Shown here: piece by piece, positions 1 through 20,100 of the stretch
Layout of the letters: each line of letters opens with the position of its first letter
Position numbering within the stretch: the stretch's first letter is position 1
Source of the DNA: Anaeramoeba flamelloides
Taxonomy: Eukaryota; Metamonada; Anaeramoebidae
NCBI GenBank assembly: GCA_027625915.1
Contig: JANTQA010000051.1
Location: 5,890,501-5,954,500, forward strand
Length of the DNA: 64,000 nt
Reading direction: 5' to 3'
Notes under the pieces: generated by a model
The model's database searches: none
Seen by the model: only the letters and a program-made list of their open reading frames with translations
Told to the model about the DNA's origin: nothing
Translations under genes and position numbers: made by a program

Positions 1-285
1 TAGAGTTTAAAAAAAAAAGAAAGGAAGAGATTTGGAGTAGAAACATCAAGGAAAAGATCGAAAATACTCTTTCCAAAATTAAACAAGGCCTAAACATATT
101 CAATGGTTGATAAAATGAAATTGATTGTAATTAAAAACATCAAATATAATAAGTTTCCTGACTCTTGGGTGGCATATCAGGAAAAGTATCTCCAGTTAAT
201 GAAAAAATCACAATTTTCTCAAAAAAACATTAAAATTTCAGAAATAATTTTTGTACGTGTAGAGTTCTTTAATTGTCAACAATAA
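1..285 (+). mobile_element. Possible LINE reverse-transcriptase tail fragment
   Basis: Two short open stretches in different frames. The first, about 3-110, reads a polypeptide containing IKEKIENTLSKIKQGLNIFNG-like helical sequence (about 20 residues), which resembles the thumb/linker segment after the catalytic core of LINE reverse transcriptases. The second, 103-285, is Lys-rich and unrecognised. No catalytic motif is visible and the left end is cut by the window. It could equally be decayed non-LINE coding sequence. The call rests on style only. Confidence 0.25.
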
Positions 286-329
286 AAAACATTATATCAT
301 TAGAGGTTAAAAATAATTTTCTGAAATGG

Positions 330-1260
330 AAAAATATAAAAAATTTAGTAATTTTTACGAATACCTAATACCAATCAAAAACTAACCAACCTGTGAAGCG
401 TGATCGATCTCCAAAAATCAACAACTAAAAAAGATGAGGACATTTTAAGAAAAAAACACCAAAGAGAGACCCTCAATTTCCAATTGAAATGGTTGTTAAT
501 TATGATTTTGAATACAACTGTGTTGGTTCCGAAGTGTCTCTCTTTAACTCTTTTTGAGATCTCGGAGATTTTTTTTTTCATTTCAAAGAATGTTTCTAAA
601 ATCCATACTTGGTCAAATTTAGAGGGTTACAAAATTACCACAATTTAGAATAAATCAAATTAAATCGATTTTATACTGAAATAAAACAATTTGATTCAAA
701 TTGAAGAAATTTAACCCTTTGGAAATATACAATCAAGAAAAAAGAAACAAGTATTTTTTTTTTTTAAATTTTGAATTTTTTGAAATCGAGATCCTATTTG
801 GCTTTTTTTTTAATTGTTTTTTTTGCTCACTGGGATCCTTTTCAGATGTAAATTTTCTTTTTTTTTTTTATTATTGAAGAAGTGTAAATTACACTCTAGA
901 TGCCCTTTTACTTAAATTCCCTTTCAAATTTTCTTTTTGTTATTTGAATTTTAAAATCGAAGATCATTTGATACTTTTTTTGTTATCAGATTTTGTTGAT
1001 CTTGAGATACTGTATTATTTTTTACAAAATTTGATTTTTTGGGAAATGAGAATTCTATGAAATTTTTTATTTTGTTTGAATTTTTTTCATTTTAGATCCT
1101 CTGAATCTTTTTTTTTAGTTTTTTAAATATCAACCAAAAGAAATGCAATTCCACAATTTTATTTTTGGTAAAAATCTACCGTAAGCGACTAGACCCTTAA
1201 TAAAAAAATTTTTTTCACTTTAATATTATTTTAAATTTGAAATATGAACTTTTGGGAAAA
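330..1260 (+). repeat. Dispersed repeat family A, copy 1
   Basis: Closely resembles 19130-19810 and 24280-25575. Shared blocks include GATCTCCAAAAATCAACAA, GAGATCTCGGAGATTTTTTT and CAACCAAAAGAAATGCAATT. No open reading frame is conserved between copies, so it looks like a non-coding repeat of roughly 0.7-1.2 kb. No clear terminal repeats were found. Around 855-945 it carries the reverse complement of a LINE 3' end that is also seen at 34890-34985. Confidence 0.7.
855..945 (-). mobile_element. LINE 3'-end fragment (second subfamily)
   Basis: Reverse complement of the segment at 34890-34985, sharing GAAGAAGTGTAAATTACACT and the following CTTAAATTCCCTTT-like stretch. A third, more diverged copy lies near 5250-5350. 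It is probably a short 5'-truncated retrotransposed tail. Non-coding. Confidence 0.5.
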
Positions 1261-2394
1261 CAAGTTAAAGTAAAAAAATATGACTTTTTATTTAGGAAGG
1301 CTTTCTTTCAATGATTTAATAAATCGAACTAAAGAGATAAATCTCCAACTTTATGATGGTTTTTAGAATTAGTAAAAGAAAAATAAGGAAAATAAAGCGA
1401 AATTTTTTTCATATTTATTATGCAAATATCAGTGATCCATTTTTTATTTCAATTTTAAAATGTTTAATGAATTACATTTAAATAAAATTTTCATGAAAAT
1501 TGCATCCTTCTATTTATCAAATAATTTTTTATTATTAATTTACCTGACAATAAACCAAAAATAAACCTAAAAACAAAGAAGGGGAAAGTGTATTATATTT
1601 CCACAATGACTATTGTTTAATATTTGGAAATAATCCATCATAACCAAATCTATCATTGGTTAGATTTTCAAAGGGGTACTGGTACTTTTATAAACATATA
1701 ATTAATAGGCCAAAAATAAATGATTAAAAATTGAATAATAGTGATAGCAAATATTTTTATGAGTTAATTTGACACCCAAACCATCTAAGATCCAAACAGC
1801 TCTTTTTAAGGAAAAGGATCCTTTCAATAACTATTCAATATATATATATATATAATTGACTTTGTTTTGGGAACCCCCTCTTGTTTGTTTCACTTTATTT
1901 TTACTGGTGATTTTGGTTTAACTTTTTAAAAGAAAAAAAAAAAAACATACAATATACATCTTTTATTTTCTCAATAGTATTTACGATCAATTATTCTCTA
2001 CTTGAATGATGATTTTTGTTTAACTAAACTCACCCAATTTAAAAAAACCATTAAAGTTGGCACTTTAGATATCTATTAAAGAATAAAATCTCAAAAGTGT
2101 TAAAAAAAATGAAAGCTTTTCATTTTCGTATGAAATTCTTTTTATCCAATTTTGATTTTTGAATTTTCGAAACAAATAATTTTTTTCTTAAAACACATAA
2201 TTATTGTTAAATTCATGAATTTGATGTAATTTCTGATGTAACTGAAGGGTTTTTTACTCTATCATCTTTTCGTGAAAATGGACAATCTATTGTATTTGTT
2301 ATCATAATCTTATTCAAAAAAATTTGGTAATTTTGTTTTTTATTATTATTTAACGCAGGAGTTTTTAATTCCTCTTATTTGGAGTTAGGTTTTT
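1261..2394. other. AT-rich stretch, no gene seen
   Basis: No coding sequence is supported. About 1290-1510 is weakly similar to the interior of the 670-bp TIR element at 41689-42370 (shared block ATTTTTTTCATATTTATTA). A short (AT)n tract lies near 1841-1853. Upstream exons of the SAC9-like gene could hide here, but none could be identified. Confidence 0.5.
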
Positions 2395-3005
2395 TTTTTA
2401 ATTTGAGAAATTAACTGAAAATTTCTTTTTATTTCTTAAATTAAAAAAAAAACACAGTTATCTTTTCCATAATTTAAAAGAATAGAGAAAAATCTAAGAT
2501 TTTGCATAATTATTTTGAATTCTGGAAAAGTGTCGTTAGGTTTTCTTGAGTTTTCTTTTTTATTTGAAAAATCAATAGATTTTCGTTAGGTTTTTTTTAA
2601 TTTTTGTAATTAAACAAAAATTTATTAAAATTTTCTGTTTATTTCAAAAAGTAAAAAAAACCTAGAACACTTCACAGATAAAACAGAAAACCTCAAAAAA
2701 ACCTAGGCACTCTACGGCACTTGACGGCACTTTTCGTTAGTTTTTTTTTTAATTCCCGAAATAAACCGAAAATATATAAAATTTTCTTTTAATTTCTGAA
2801 ATTAAAAAAAACCGCAGTTAGCTTTTCTTGAGTTTTCTGTTTATTTAGAAAATCGATAGATTTTCGTTAGGATTTTTTTATTTTTTGAAATAAACCAAAA
2901 ATTTCTTAAAATTTTCTGTTTATTTCAAAAAGTCAAAAAAACCTAGAACACTTCACAGATAAAACAGAAAACCTCAAGAAAGCCTAGGCGCTCTACGGCA
3001 CTTCC
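2395..3005. repeat. Modular palindromic repeat, copy 1
   Basis: Built of recurring short modules: GAAAATCAATAGATTTTCGTTAGG, ATTTTCTGTTTATTTC followed by CCTAGAACACTTCACAGATA, and CTCTACGGCACTTGACGGCA (each at most about 20 nt of core). Modules occur in both orientations, so the block folds on itself. The same modules recur at 5695-6075, 17455-17995, 18360-18610, 33283-33440, 53225-53725, 57560-57955 and 58040-58260. Its right edge abuts a LINE 3' fragment. Confidence 0.7.
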
Positions 3006-3110
3006 CGAATTCCTAAATTTTTATTTAGAAATTTAGTTAAAAACTCATAAATAAATTTATTATTCACTGGGTCTAATAAATATGATGTAGATTTTTTTTT
3101 CTAATAATAT
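3005..3110 (-). mobile_element. LINE 3'-end fragment joined to palindromic repeat
   Basis: Read on the minus strand it matches the end of the 30923-32230 LINE (TTCTAAATAAAAATTTAGG-like, upstream block around ATAATAAATTTATTTATGAG). It departs from the LINE at the same point as the copies near 18000 and 33283, where the palindromic repeat takes over. Confidence 0.6.
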
Positions 3111-3668
3111 TATAAATAGTAATAATGATTGTATTTTTAAATATCAATGAAAATCATTTTGTTTTAATTAATAACCTTTTTAAAAAAAGAAAAAAAAGGT
3201 GGATGTAGAAACAAAATTTACCCAATTACTAATAAAGTAAATTATCAGAAAGAAAAATAAAAATAAAAAAGCAAATTTAAAATTATTCAATGGATAATAA
3301 ATTTATTTTTTAAAACATTCTTTATGAAAATCGTAATAATTAATTGAATTCACAATCTCGTTTAAAAAAAAAATTTAATTTAATTTCTTAAAAATAATCC
3401 CATATTAACATTTATTTTTTAAATTACCTTATATTCTTAATTTTTGTTTCGTAAAAATAGTCTCGAAAAAAAAAATCTGGCAAAAATGATAAATTTCCCT
3501 CTTGACGGCCTTCATTTTTATTGTGAAACCCTTGACCTTACTCATTTATTTTTTTCTTCTCATTCAGTTACAGAGTAAATCTTTTTTTTTTTTTTTTAAT
3601 TTTAATTTTTTATCTTTCGCCTTTTCGATTGGTTTTAATTTTGAAAATCATCTTTATAAAATAATTAG

Positions 3669-11779
<8,111 letters not shown>

Positions 11780-13375
11780 TAAAATAAAAAACTTGGGTTA
11801 TTTTTATAAAAATTTAAAAATAAAAATAATACAAATAGAATTACATTTTTTCTTTTCTTTGAAAACCTAATTTGAATAAAGCAATTTCTAAAAAAAAAAA
11901 GAAATTATTGTTAAAATCGATTTCAAATAATTTCATTATTTTCATCTTTGAGAAGATTTGTAATAAAAAAAAAACAATATTAAAAACTGATAGAAAATTT
12001 GTTCTCCATTTCATTTTTATTTTGTTCAAATTTTGAAAATTAAATAATTTATTCCTATTTTGTTATTTGGTAGAAAAGAAAATCCCATATCCCAACTAAG
12101 AAGAATTAAGAAAATAAACAAATGTTTAATATATATGAAGCTAACTTGATTTGAATTTTGATAAGAATATATTTAAAATTTGTTACTTTATCATTTTGGA
12201 AATGTTTTTTTTTTTTCAATATGCAAAGTTCAAATTGAATCTCATAAATATTTTTTTCAATCAATTTTAAATTTGGACTTTTCAATTAAAATAAAAGTTA
12301 ATAAATCTAAGTTAATTTTTGAAAGTGGTGGTCAAAGAAAGAAGATGAGAAAAAACATATTAGAATTTTTCATGTCTTAAAGAGAGAAAATAGTAAATGT
12401 GAAAAATCAATCAACACGCTTTTTCGATCTCTTTTTAAATTGTAATAATCTTATGAGAAGACAATCAGAGAAAATTGTATGAGTAATGAAATTCACTTTT
12501 CATAAAATTCGACAACTGGATTCATTCCAAATTCTTGGATATTTTAATAAATTATTTTTACTTTTTTTGTCAATTCCTGGAATTTACCCTTCCATTATTT
12601 AAATCGAGTGATCTGCAAAATATTTAGACATGTTGAACTAAATCTTATTTTGTTTAATTTAAAAAATGGCTATTAAATCCAAACATCAAAAGTAGTAATA
12701 AAATCTCCTGAAGAAATTCCTATTCCTTCTATTTTATAATATTTTTAGAACAAATTATGACATTTTCATTTTTGCTATTGTAATTGAGTGCATACTGACC
12801 AATCTATTATTAATTGTGTCAAAGAATTTTTATAATATCAATCGTGACGATAAAATATTCTTTATTTTTTTGGTCCCTTTTAAACAAAATCAAAAATTTT
12901 TAAAATGATAAATTTTTTTATCATTCTATTTACAAGTTGACTTTCATCGTCAAAACAAACCTTAAAATAATAAATATCTTACAAGATCTTTTTTACTATT
13001 ATCAAAAAATTCAGAATATTTTCATTACTTTTTGAAATATCAAAAAATTTATCTCGAAATCTGATAACTTTTTACTTTTTATTTATCACTAATCATTTCA
13101 ATTACTTTGGTTTTTTATCAAATATAAATTAGTCATTAATGTTGTTAACTCAAATGATCAACTTTGAAATTATCTAAAACTAGATCATTTTAATTTTGGA
13201 ATTGGATTTATTTTCCAGTAAGAGTTTTAATCGTTAGAAAAGATTTCTTTTTCATACTTTGTACTAAAATAACTTTTATTTTCAGTTAAAATACTTGTTT
13301 TTGTTAAAAAAATAAAAACATTTTTTTGAGGAAAAATAGCTTTTTTTTCAGAAACAGTCTAAAATTTTATTATTA
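11780..13375. other. Intergenic AT-rich stretch, no gene seen
   Basis: Lies between the 3' end of the SAC9-like gene and a TIR element. Short open frames at 11841-12029 and 12180-12380 are AT-driven and carry no recognisable sequence. The SAC9-like mRNA presumably ends soon after the TAA at 11777-11779, where AATAAAATAAAA follows. Confidence 0.5.
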
Positions 13376-13572
13376 CAGCAGTTCCACTTTTAATACACGA
13401 ACTTTTAACTAAATTTAAGATACAAAAAAAATCTCAAATTAAAGCACAAAATTCAAATTCTAGTAAAATAATTTGGGTAAAAAAAACAATTCCAAAAAAT
13501 GTACTTTAATTTGAGATTTTTTTTTACATTAAATCCCCTTTAAAGTTTTTGTCTTAAAAGTGGAACTGACTG
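13376..13572. mobile_element. TIR element family 1 (Tc1/mariner-like MITE)
   Basis: About 197 bp, flanked by TA on both sides (13374-13375 and 13573-13574). Ends CAGCAGTTCCACTTTTAA and complement of GTGGAACTGACTG. The inverted arms run about 85 bp through the AAATTTAAGATACAAAAAAA-like segment. No coding capacity. TA duplication and CAG ends are typical of Tc1/mariner-derived elements. Other copies: 24676-24872, 32294-32491, 52540-52731. Confidence 0.8.
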
Positions 13573-14171
13573 TAATTTTTTTTTTTTTTTGGTTAGTTTC
13601 ATAATTTGATAGCTAAATTAGCAAAAGGCAATTTTGTCATTTTGGAAATAAGGGAATGGTATTAAAAAAAGATAAATTAACTATTAGTAATTTCATCTAC
13701 ATTATATTTTCCATTTAATCCTTTTTGGAAAAGCTAAAAAATCTGAAATATACATCAAGTAATTGCTGAAAAAATCTCTAATTTCATGAGAAAGTTGCCA
13801 AAAAAGCATTAAATATCAAAAAATTTTGAAAAAAAAAAATTAGTTTTCCAAAAATCCAAATCGATTTTTTGTGATTCTATAATAAATGAAAAATCAATCG
13901 TTGGTTCTGTGGTTGTGTAAATAATTAATAGGGATTAAATTAATATCAAACTTTTATATTAAAATTATTTTTATATTATAAAAAAAATGATTAATAAATG
14001 AAATAATAATGAAAGATGTTTGTATATAGAGCATAAATAAAGAAGGTTTGTAATTCATTTGTGGAAATGGTGTATAGAAAGATATAAAAAAGTAAATATA
14101 AATAATATAGAAAGGGATAAAAACAAAAAAAACAATATTTTACCCTTTTTTTAAAAAAAAATTAAAACAAA
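13573..14171. other. Intergenic, probable 3' flank of the minus-strand gene
   Basis: No open frame of note. The stretch 14100-14171 is A/T homopolymer rich and would contain the 3' end of the RGS/DUF547 transcript. Confidence 0.5.
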
Positions 14172-17100
14172 TTATAGAAGGTTATTTTTCAATGTTCTTT
14201 TTTCAAATATTATTTGGTTTTCAAATTTTTGAGGGATAAACCGTAAATTATATTTACTTAAATCCATTTCTTTTAGCTTGCTAAAAGTTTTTAAAAATGC
14301 TTTTAATTTTTTTAATTTTGTTCCAAAATGAAACCGATATTTATTAAATATATGGGGTACTAAAATAATTTTATGTTTTTCAATAATTTCAAAATTTTTT
14401 TTATAAAACTGGTTTTTACATTCTTGGATTTCTTGTTTTAATGTTTTTCTATGGAAACAGAATAAATTAGGTGTTTGTTGGGTTGGGTTGAGTAATAAAA
14501 AATGCATATCTGGATTAAATTCAAAGTTTTCGAGGTTTTGTTGTAAATAGTCTTTAAGTTGGTATATATCATTTTGTGAGGTGGATAATTTGAAAATACC
14601 GTTTTTAATACTATTCAATGAAAATTTTTTTCCACCAATGTTATACAAGCTTTGATCTAAAAATAATTTATAACTGTTGTTGCTAGTTATTCGATCAAAT
14701 AGAATTAAAGAATGAACAAAAAGTAAATTATAAATATTTATAAAAAAGGTGACTTTTGAATTGAGATCACTCTTTAATAATTGATCAAGATCAATACTTT
14801 GTAGACCAGCAATTTCATAAAGTAATTTTTGGTATGCAATTGATTTTATAAATTTTGAAGAATAAATGCTTGCAAGTGCATCAAAATATTGTTCATTTAA
14901 AATGTCAATTAATTTGTCAATTAATTTGGAACTAAATTTGCAAGGGTTATCAATTTTCTCCTTGTAATCAATATCCATATTTAGCACATTTATTGTTTTA
15001 GCACTTTGAAAGATTCCGAACTCTAGATAAGGCTTTTTAATGAAAGATTTATTTTTTGAAACATTCAATTCACCTAATTCTAAATTTAAATAACTTTCTC
15101 GAAAATCGAACAAGTATTTATTTTCTAAAAGGGTTTGTATTGTTTGCTTTAATTCATCAAACATAGTAATGCTATAATCTTCTATCTCCCAAAGACCATA
15201 ATAATACTTTCTGGTTTTGTCATCGACGCCTAAAGAAAATAAACCTGATTGATCAATGTATGTTTGAATAATATATTCTACCATCTCATCAGCATTCTAT
15301 AAATAAGGTTTAAATTTTAAATAAAGAAATTTTAAATAAATTAATTAATCAAGAAATTTTTTTTTTAATGAAGAAATTCCATATTATTGAATAATAATGT
15401 TGAATGGGCATTAATACGTTTGATCTTTTAATTATTAAATTTCAAATTTCATTAAAATCACAAAACTAATAGGCTTATTTTTATATTTTTTAAAGACAGT
15501 TTCGGATATTTTTAACTGTAAAAATTGATGGTTTATTTTTTGATTTATATCTCCCAAAGAAAAGAAGGGTTAAGTATTTTTTGTTATTTTTTTTTTTTTG
15601 TTATAATTTTAATTTATTTTACATTTTTTGTTTAATTTTAAAAAAGGAATTTTGAAATTAAATTTGAATTTTTTTTCTCAAAATTTAATAAATATTTGAG
15701 TTTCAATAATTTTGTTTTCAGAAATAATAATAAACATATAATTATCAATAGTTGGTTTGTCTATAAAAACTATCATTAAAAAAAATTTAGATCATTAAAT
15801 TTTTTTCTGTTTTTTTCAAAAGTTAAAAGTTTAATTTTAATAGTTAATACTTTGGTAATCTACAAAATAATATAGAAATTCCAATTTTTTTATTTATTCA
15901 ATAATTCATTTTACAACTTTTTTTATTCTTACTCTGAAATCTAGTTGGGGAAAAAATAAAAATATTTTTTTTATTTGAACACTTTTTTTAATGATCATGT
16001 TAAAAAGAATAATTTTATGAATAATTTGAAATTTTGTTTTAAAATACACTATCCGAATATAAATTATAAAATGATGTCAATAATTAACGAAAAGAATCTC
16101 TTTAAATTTAAAATTGGATCTTGTAAAAAAAAAATCTTTAGGATATGAATTAAAATGAAAAAGAAAAAAAAATTATTCAAAAAAGTAAAATCTTTTGCCC
16201 AAACATAATTTCTGAAAATTGCCCTAAAAAAACCTATTACATTATTTAAACAGTAATAAGGTGGTATGGTGTCGATGAAGTAGAAAAATATTTAAAAGAC
16301 AATAAAAAATAATGATAATAATTACTTCTTCTTGATAGCATTTATACCAATCTTGCATATCTAACCAAAACAATAAAGGTTCGGAGGACATTCTTTCAGA
16401 TAAATATTCCTTAAAATATTCGAATGCAATTGGAAGGTTTTTAAATTCTTCAAGTCTTGTAAGGTTTGTTACATCTTTTATTGATTTTGTTCGATAAAAT
16501 ATTCGCGAATGTGACGTTGAGTGGGTAATCCTCAATTTTTTTTCTTGGTTTTCTCTTCTTTGGTCACAAAAAAATAAATAATTAGCAAGATAAAGAGAAT
16601 TAAAATAATATTTAAAATTTTTATTATTCGTTATCAATTTAATAATATTGAATTTAATTTGAAATATTCAAAAAATTATTTACCTTTCAAAATTTTTTTT
16701 TGGTGGAGAGAAGATGCTAAACGGTATGAATGTATTTTGATTGGTTGGTGTTGGTTCATTTATTATATTGCTATTTTCTTCTTCTTCTTCTTCATCCTAT
16801 ATAAAATGATTAAAATATTATTTTAAAACACAAAATCAATTTTATTAAATATGAATAAATATTTTTTAAATGAAATATCGTTTTACAATTTAAAATGGTT
16901 TTTAATGGTGATTTTTAAACGTGAAACAATTTTAACAAGATCTGTTATGTAATTTTTTTTTTATATTATTGTTTATTAATATCCTTTTTTAATAATACAA
17001 AAATTTATAACATGCTATTTTTTTTTAATAAACATCAATTTGACATGTTTCAAAATTTTATAACACCTTTTATAACAAAAAAAAATGTTTATAAATTTGT

Positions 17101-20100
17101 TCATTTTTTTATAGTATGTTAATAAGGTGATGTTATTAATATTTTAAAGGGTTTCTATCAATAATTATAAATCTTTCAAAGCATACCTCATATTTATCAT
17201 ATTTTATAACAATAATTTTTTTATTAGGGTATTATTGTTTTTATATCTTGTTTTATATGTATGTTTTTTATTTAAGGAATTGGCTTTTACTATATAATTA
17301 TCTAAAATCGAAGTATGTTGTTATTGATTGGCATTCATATAATTGTTTTATTTTTCGTAATAACTCTAAAGATTGTAGATTGTAGATTGTAGATTGTTTT
17401 AGGGTCGAAGATTTGAGATTTTATATGATTTTTGAAATAGTAAGAAAATATATTAAATTTTCTTTTTATTTCAAAAATTAAAAAAAAAAGCCTTTATGCT
17501 TTTTTTTGAATTTAAAAGAATTGAGCAAAATCTTAGATTTTTCTCCATTCTTTTGAATTCTGGAAAAGCTAACGGCGGTTTTCTTGAGTTTTCTATTTAT
17601 TTGGAAAATCAATAGATTTTTGTTAGGTTTTTTGACTTTTCTATTTATTTGGAAAATCTAAAGATTTTCGTTAGGTTTTTTCGAGTTTTCTATTTATTTC
17701 TAAAGTAAAAAAAACCTAGAACACTTCACAAATAAAATAAAAAACCTCAAAAAAACCTAGAACACTTCACAGATAAAATAGAAAACTCAAGAAAACCGCC
17801 GTTAGCTTTTCCAGAATTCAAAAGAATTGAGAAAAATCTGATATTTTACTCTATTCTTTTAAATTCTGGAAAAGCACCGTTAGGTTTTTTTTACTTTTTG
17901 AAATGTAACAGAAAATTAAATAATATTCTTTTCATTTCAAAAATTAAAAAAAACCTAGGCACTCTACGGCACTTGACAGTACTTGACGAAACTTCCCTAA
18001 TTTCTAATTTTTTGTTTAGAAATTTCAATAAAGAGTCATATTTTTCTTTCTCATTAACCAATGAAAAGATAAATAATGAGTCTTTATTTTGAATAATATC
18101 AAGGATATTATTCTTTAGTTTTTTTATTATTTGAATTATATCTTTAATCCAAAATTTTCGATTTTTTTTATAGAACGGGCAGTACCAGAAAAAATGATCG
18201 ATATATTCAATCTATTTGTGAGTTAATGATTTTTACATAAGTTGCAAAATTTTATTTTAATTTTATTCTTATCATTAACATAAGAATATCGATTTAGATA
18301 ATTTGTAAATTTTCTTAATTTTAAAATGGGAGTTGATCCTTTCCATTTTAAATATTTTTTGTCGTTGGGTTTTTTTTTGATTTGAGATTGAAAAAGAAAA
18401 TTTTATAAATATTCTTTTAATTTCTAAAATTACAAAAAACCACCTTTAGCTTTTCTAGGCTTTAAAATAATAGAGTAAAATAAAAGATTTTTATCGATTC
18501 TTTCGAATTATGGAAAAGTTAGGCAATTGACGGTACTCAAAGATACTCGATAACACTCTACCGGTAATCTAAGTTACTAGAATGCACTAGACGGAACTTG
18601 ACGATACGACATTTTATTGATTATATTATTATATCTAATATTTTTTAAATATTCTTCTATAATTTCACCCGGAACAATTTATTATCTAAGTTATGTCTAA
18701 AATTATTAAAGTTTTGCATTTAATAATTTTAAGTTTTCTATTTCCCAATTAATATTTTCGTTTTTTTTTTTGGAAAATTTTAATTTTTTGATATGTGTTC
18801 AAAATCCAGAAGTTCTAATTTCTTTTTGAGTTTATATCTTCTTTTGTTATTTGGCATTCTGGTTTTAACGAGTTTTGGTTCAGTTTTAAAAAGCAAAATA
18901 ATAATGAACTTTGCTTTAATTTTTTCATCAGATATTTTCTTTTTCTTTAAGTTGAAGAATTTAGAGTTTGTATTTTAATTTCAACAATTTAATTCTTTTA
19001 CTTTAATCTTGAAAGCAGTCTTGTTTGGTTTGCTTTATTTTGGCAAAAATTATTTGAAAAAAGAATTCCTAAAACAATTTTGTAAAAAAAAGTTTCTATT
19101 AAGATTTTATTCATTAAGATAAAAAAAATTAGTTGAAATCGAAAAAAAAAAATTTGTAATTTTTATGAGGACCTAATACCTATTAAAAACTAACCAAAAA
19201 GTGAAGCGTGTAGATCTCCAAAAATCAACAATCAAAAACTATGACAATTTTAGAAAAAAGTGACAAAGAGAGACACTCAATTTACCATTTGAATGGTTGT
19301 TAAATATAATTTTGAAAACAACTGTCTTAGTTTCGAAGTATCTCTCTTTGGAATTTTTTGAGATCTCGGAGATTTTTTTTGAATTTATTTTCTCAAATTA
19401 GTTATTTTTATCTCATGTATGTTTCTAAATCCTTACTTTGTTAAATTTAGAGTGTTACAAAATAACTAAAAAGCAGATGAAATCAAATTAAATCGATTTT
19501 ATACTGTAATAAAACAATTCGTTTTAAATTGAAGAAATTTCACCATTTGGAAATATATAATGAGAAAAGATGATTTTTTTTTTTTTAAATTTGATTTTTT
19601 GGAATTGAGAACTCTTTTAAACTTATTTTTCTTCGTGAATTGAATTATTGCAGATGAGAATCCTCTCAATTTTTTTTTTTTTGCAATTTGAATTTTGTCA
19701 ACCAAAAGAAGTGCAATTTCACCAATATATTTTAAAAAGTGGTAAGCCACCCTTTGAGTAAGGATAACATACATGGTAAATGACTGGAGACTAAAATTTT
19801 AATAAATAGGTATTAGGAAAACAAATCCAAGGTAATACTTTGTTTGTTCTCGTCCAATTTAACAAGATAAAGAAAACAGATCTTCAAAAATAATACTTTT
19901 ATAAAAAAATTTTTTCTTTATTGAAATCAAAATAATGCGTTCCCAAAAACTATGATACACAAGACAAGAATAGCACAATCCATACAAATACTTTCAAGAC
20001 TTTTTTCGAACTTTCAGACTGACAGTCTGCAAGATTTCAGTCTCTGATATTCTTTCATATTTTTTCAAATTTCAAATACTTTATACAAACTTTTGTAAGC

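Noticed and set aside
375-648. Overlapping frames on both strands at 0.4-0.65 kb
   Set aside because: They lie in dispersed repeat A and are not open in the other two copies.
2395-3005. CRISPR-like array of repeated modules
   Set aside because: Modules vary in length, order and orientation, and the genome is eukaryotic.
3502-3668. Phe-rich N-terminal extension of the first SAC9 exon
   Set aside because: It starts at TTG and translates a T-rich tract ending in AATTAG, which reads as an intron acceptor; SAC9 similarity begins only after it.
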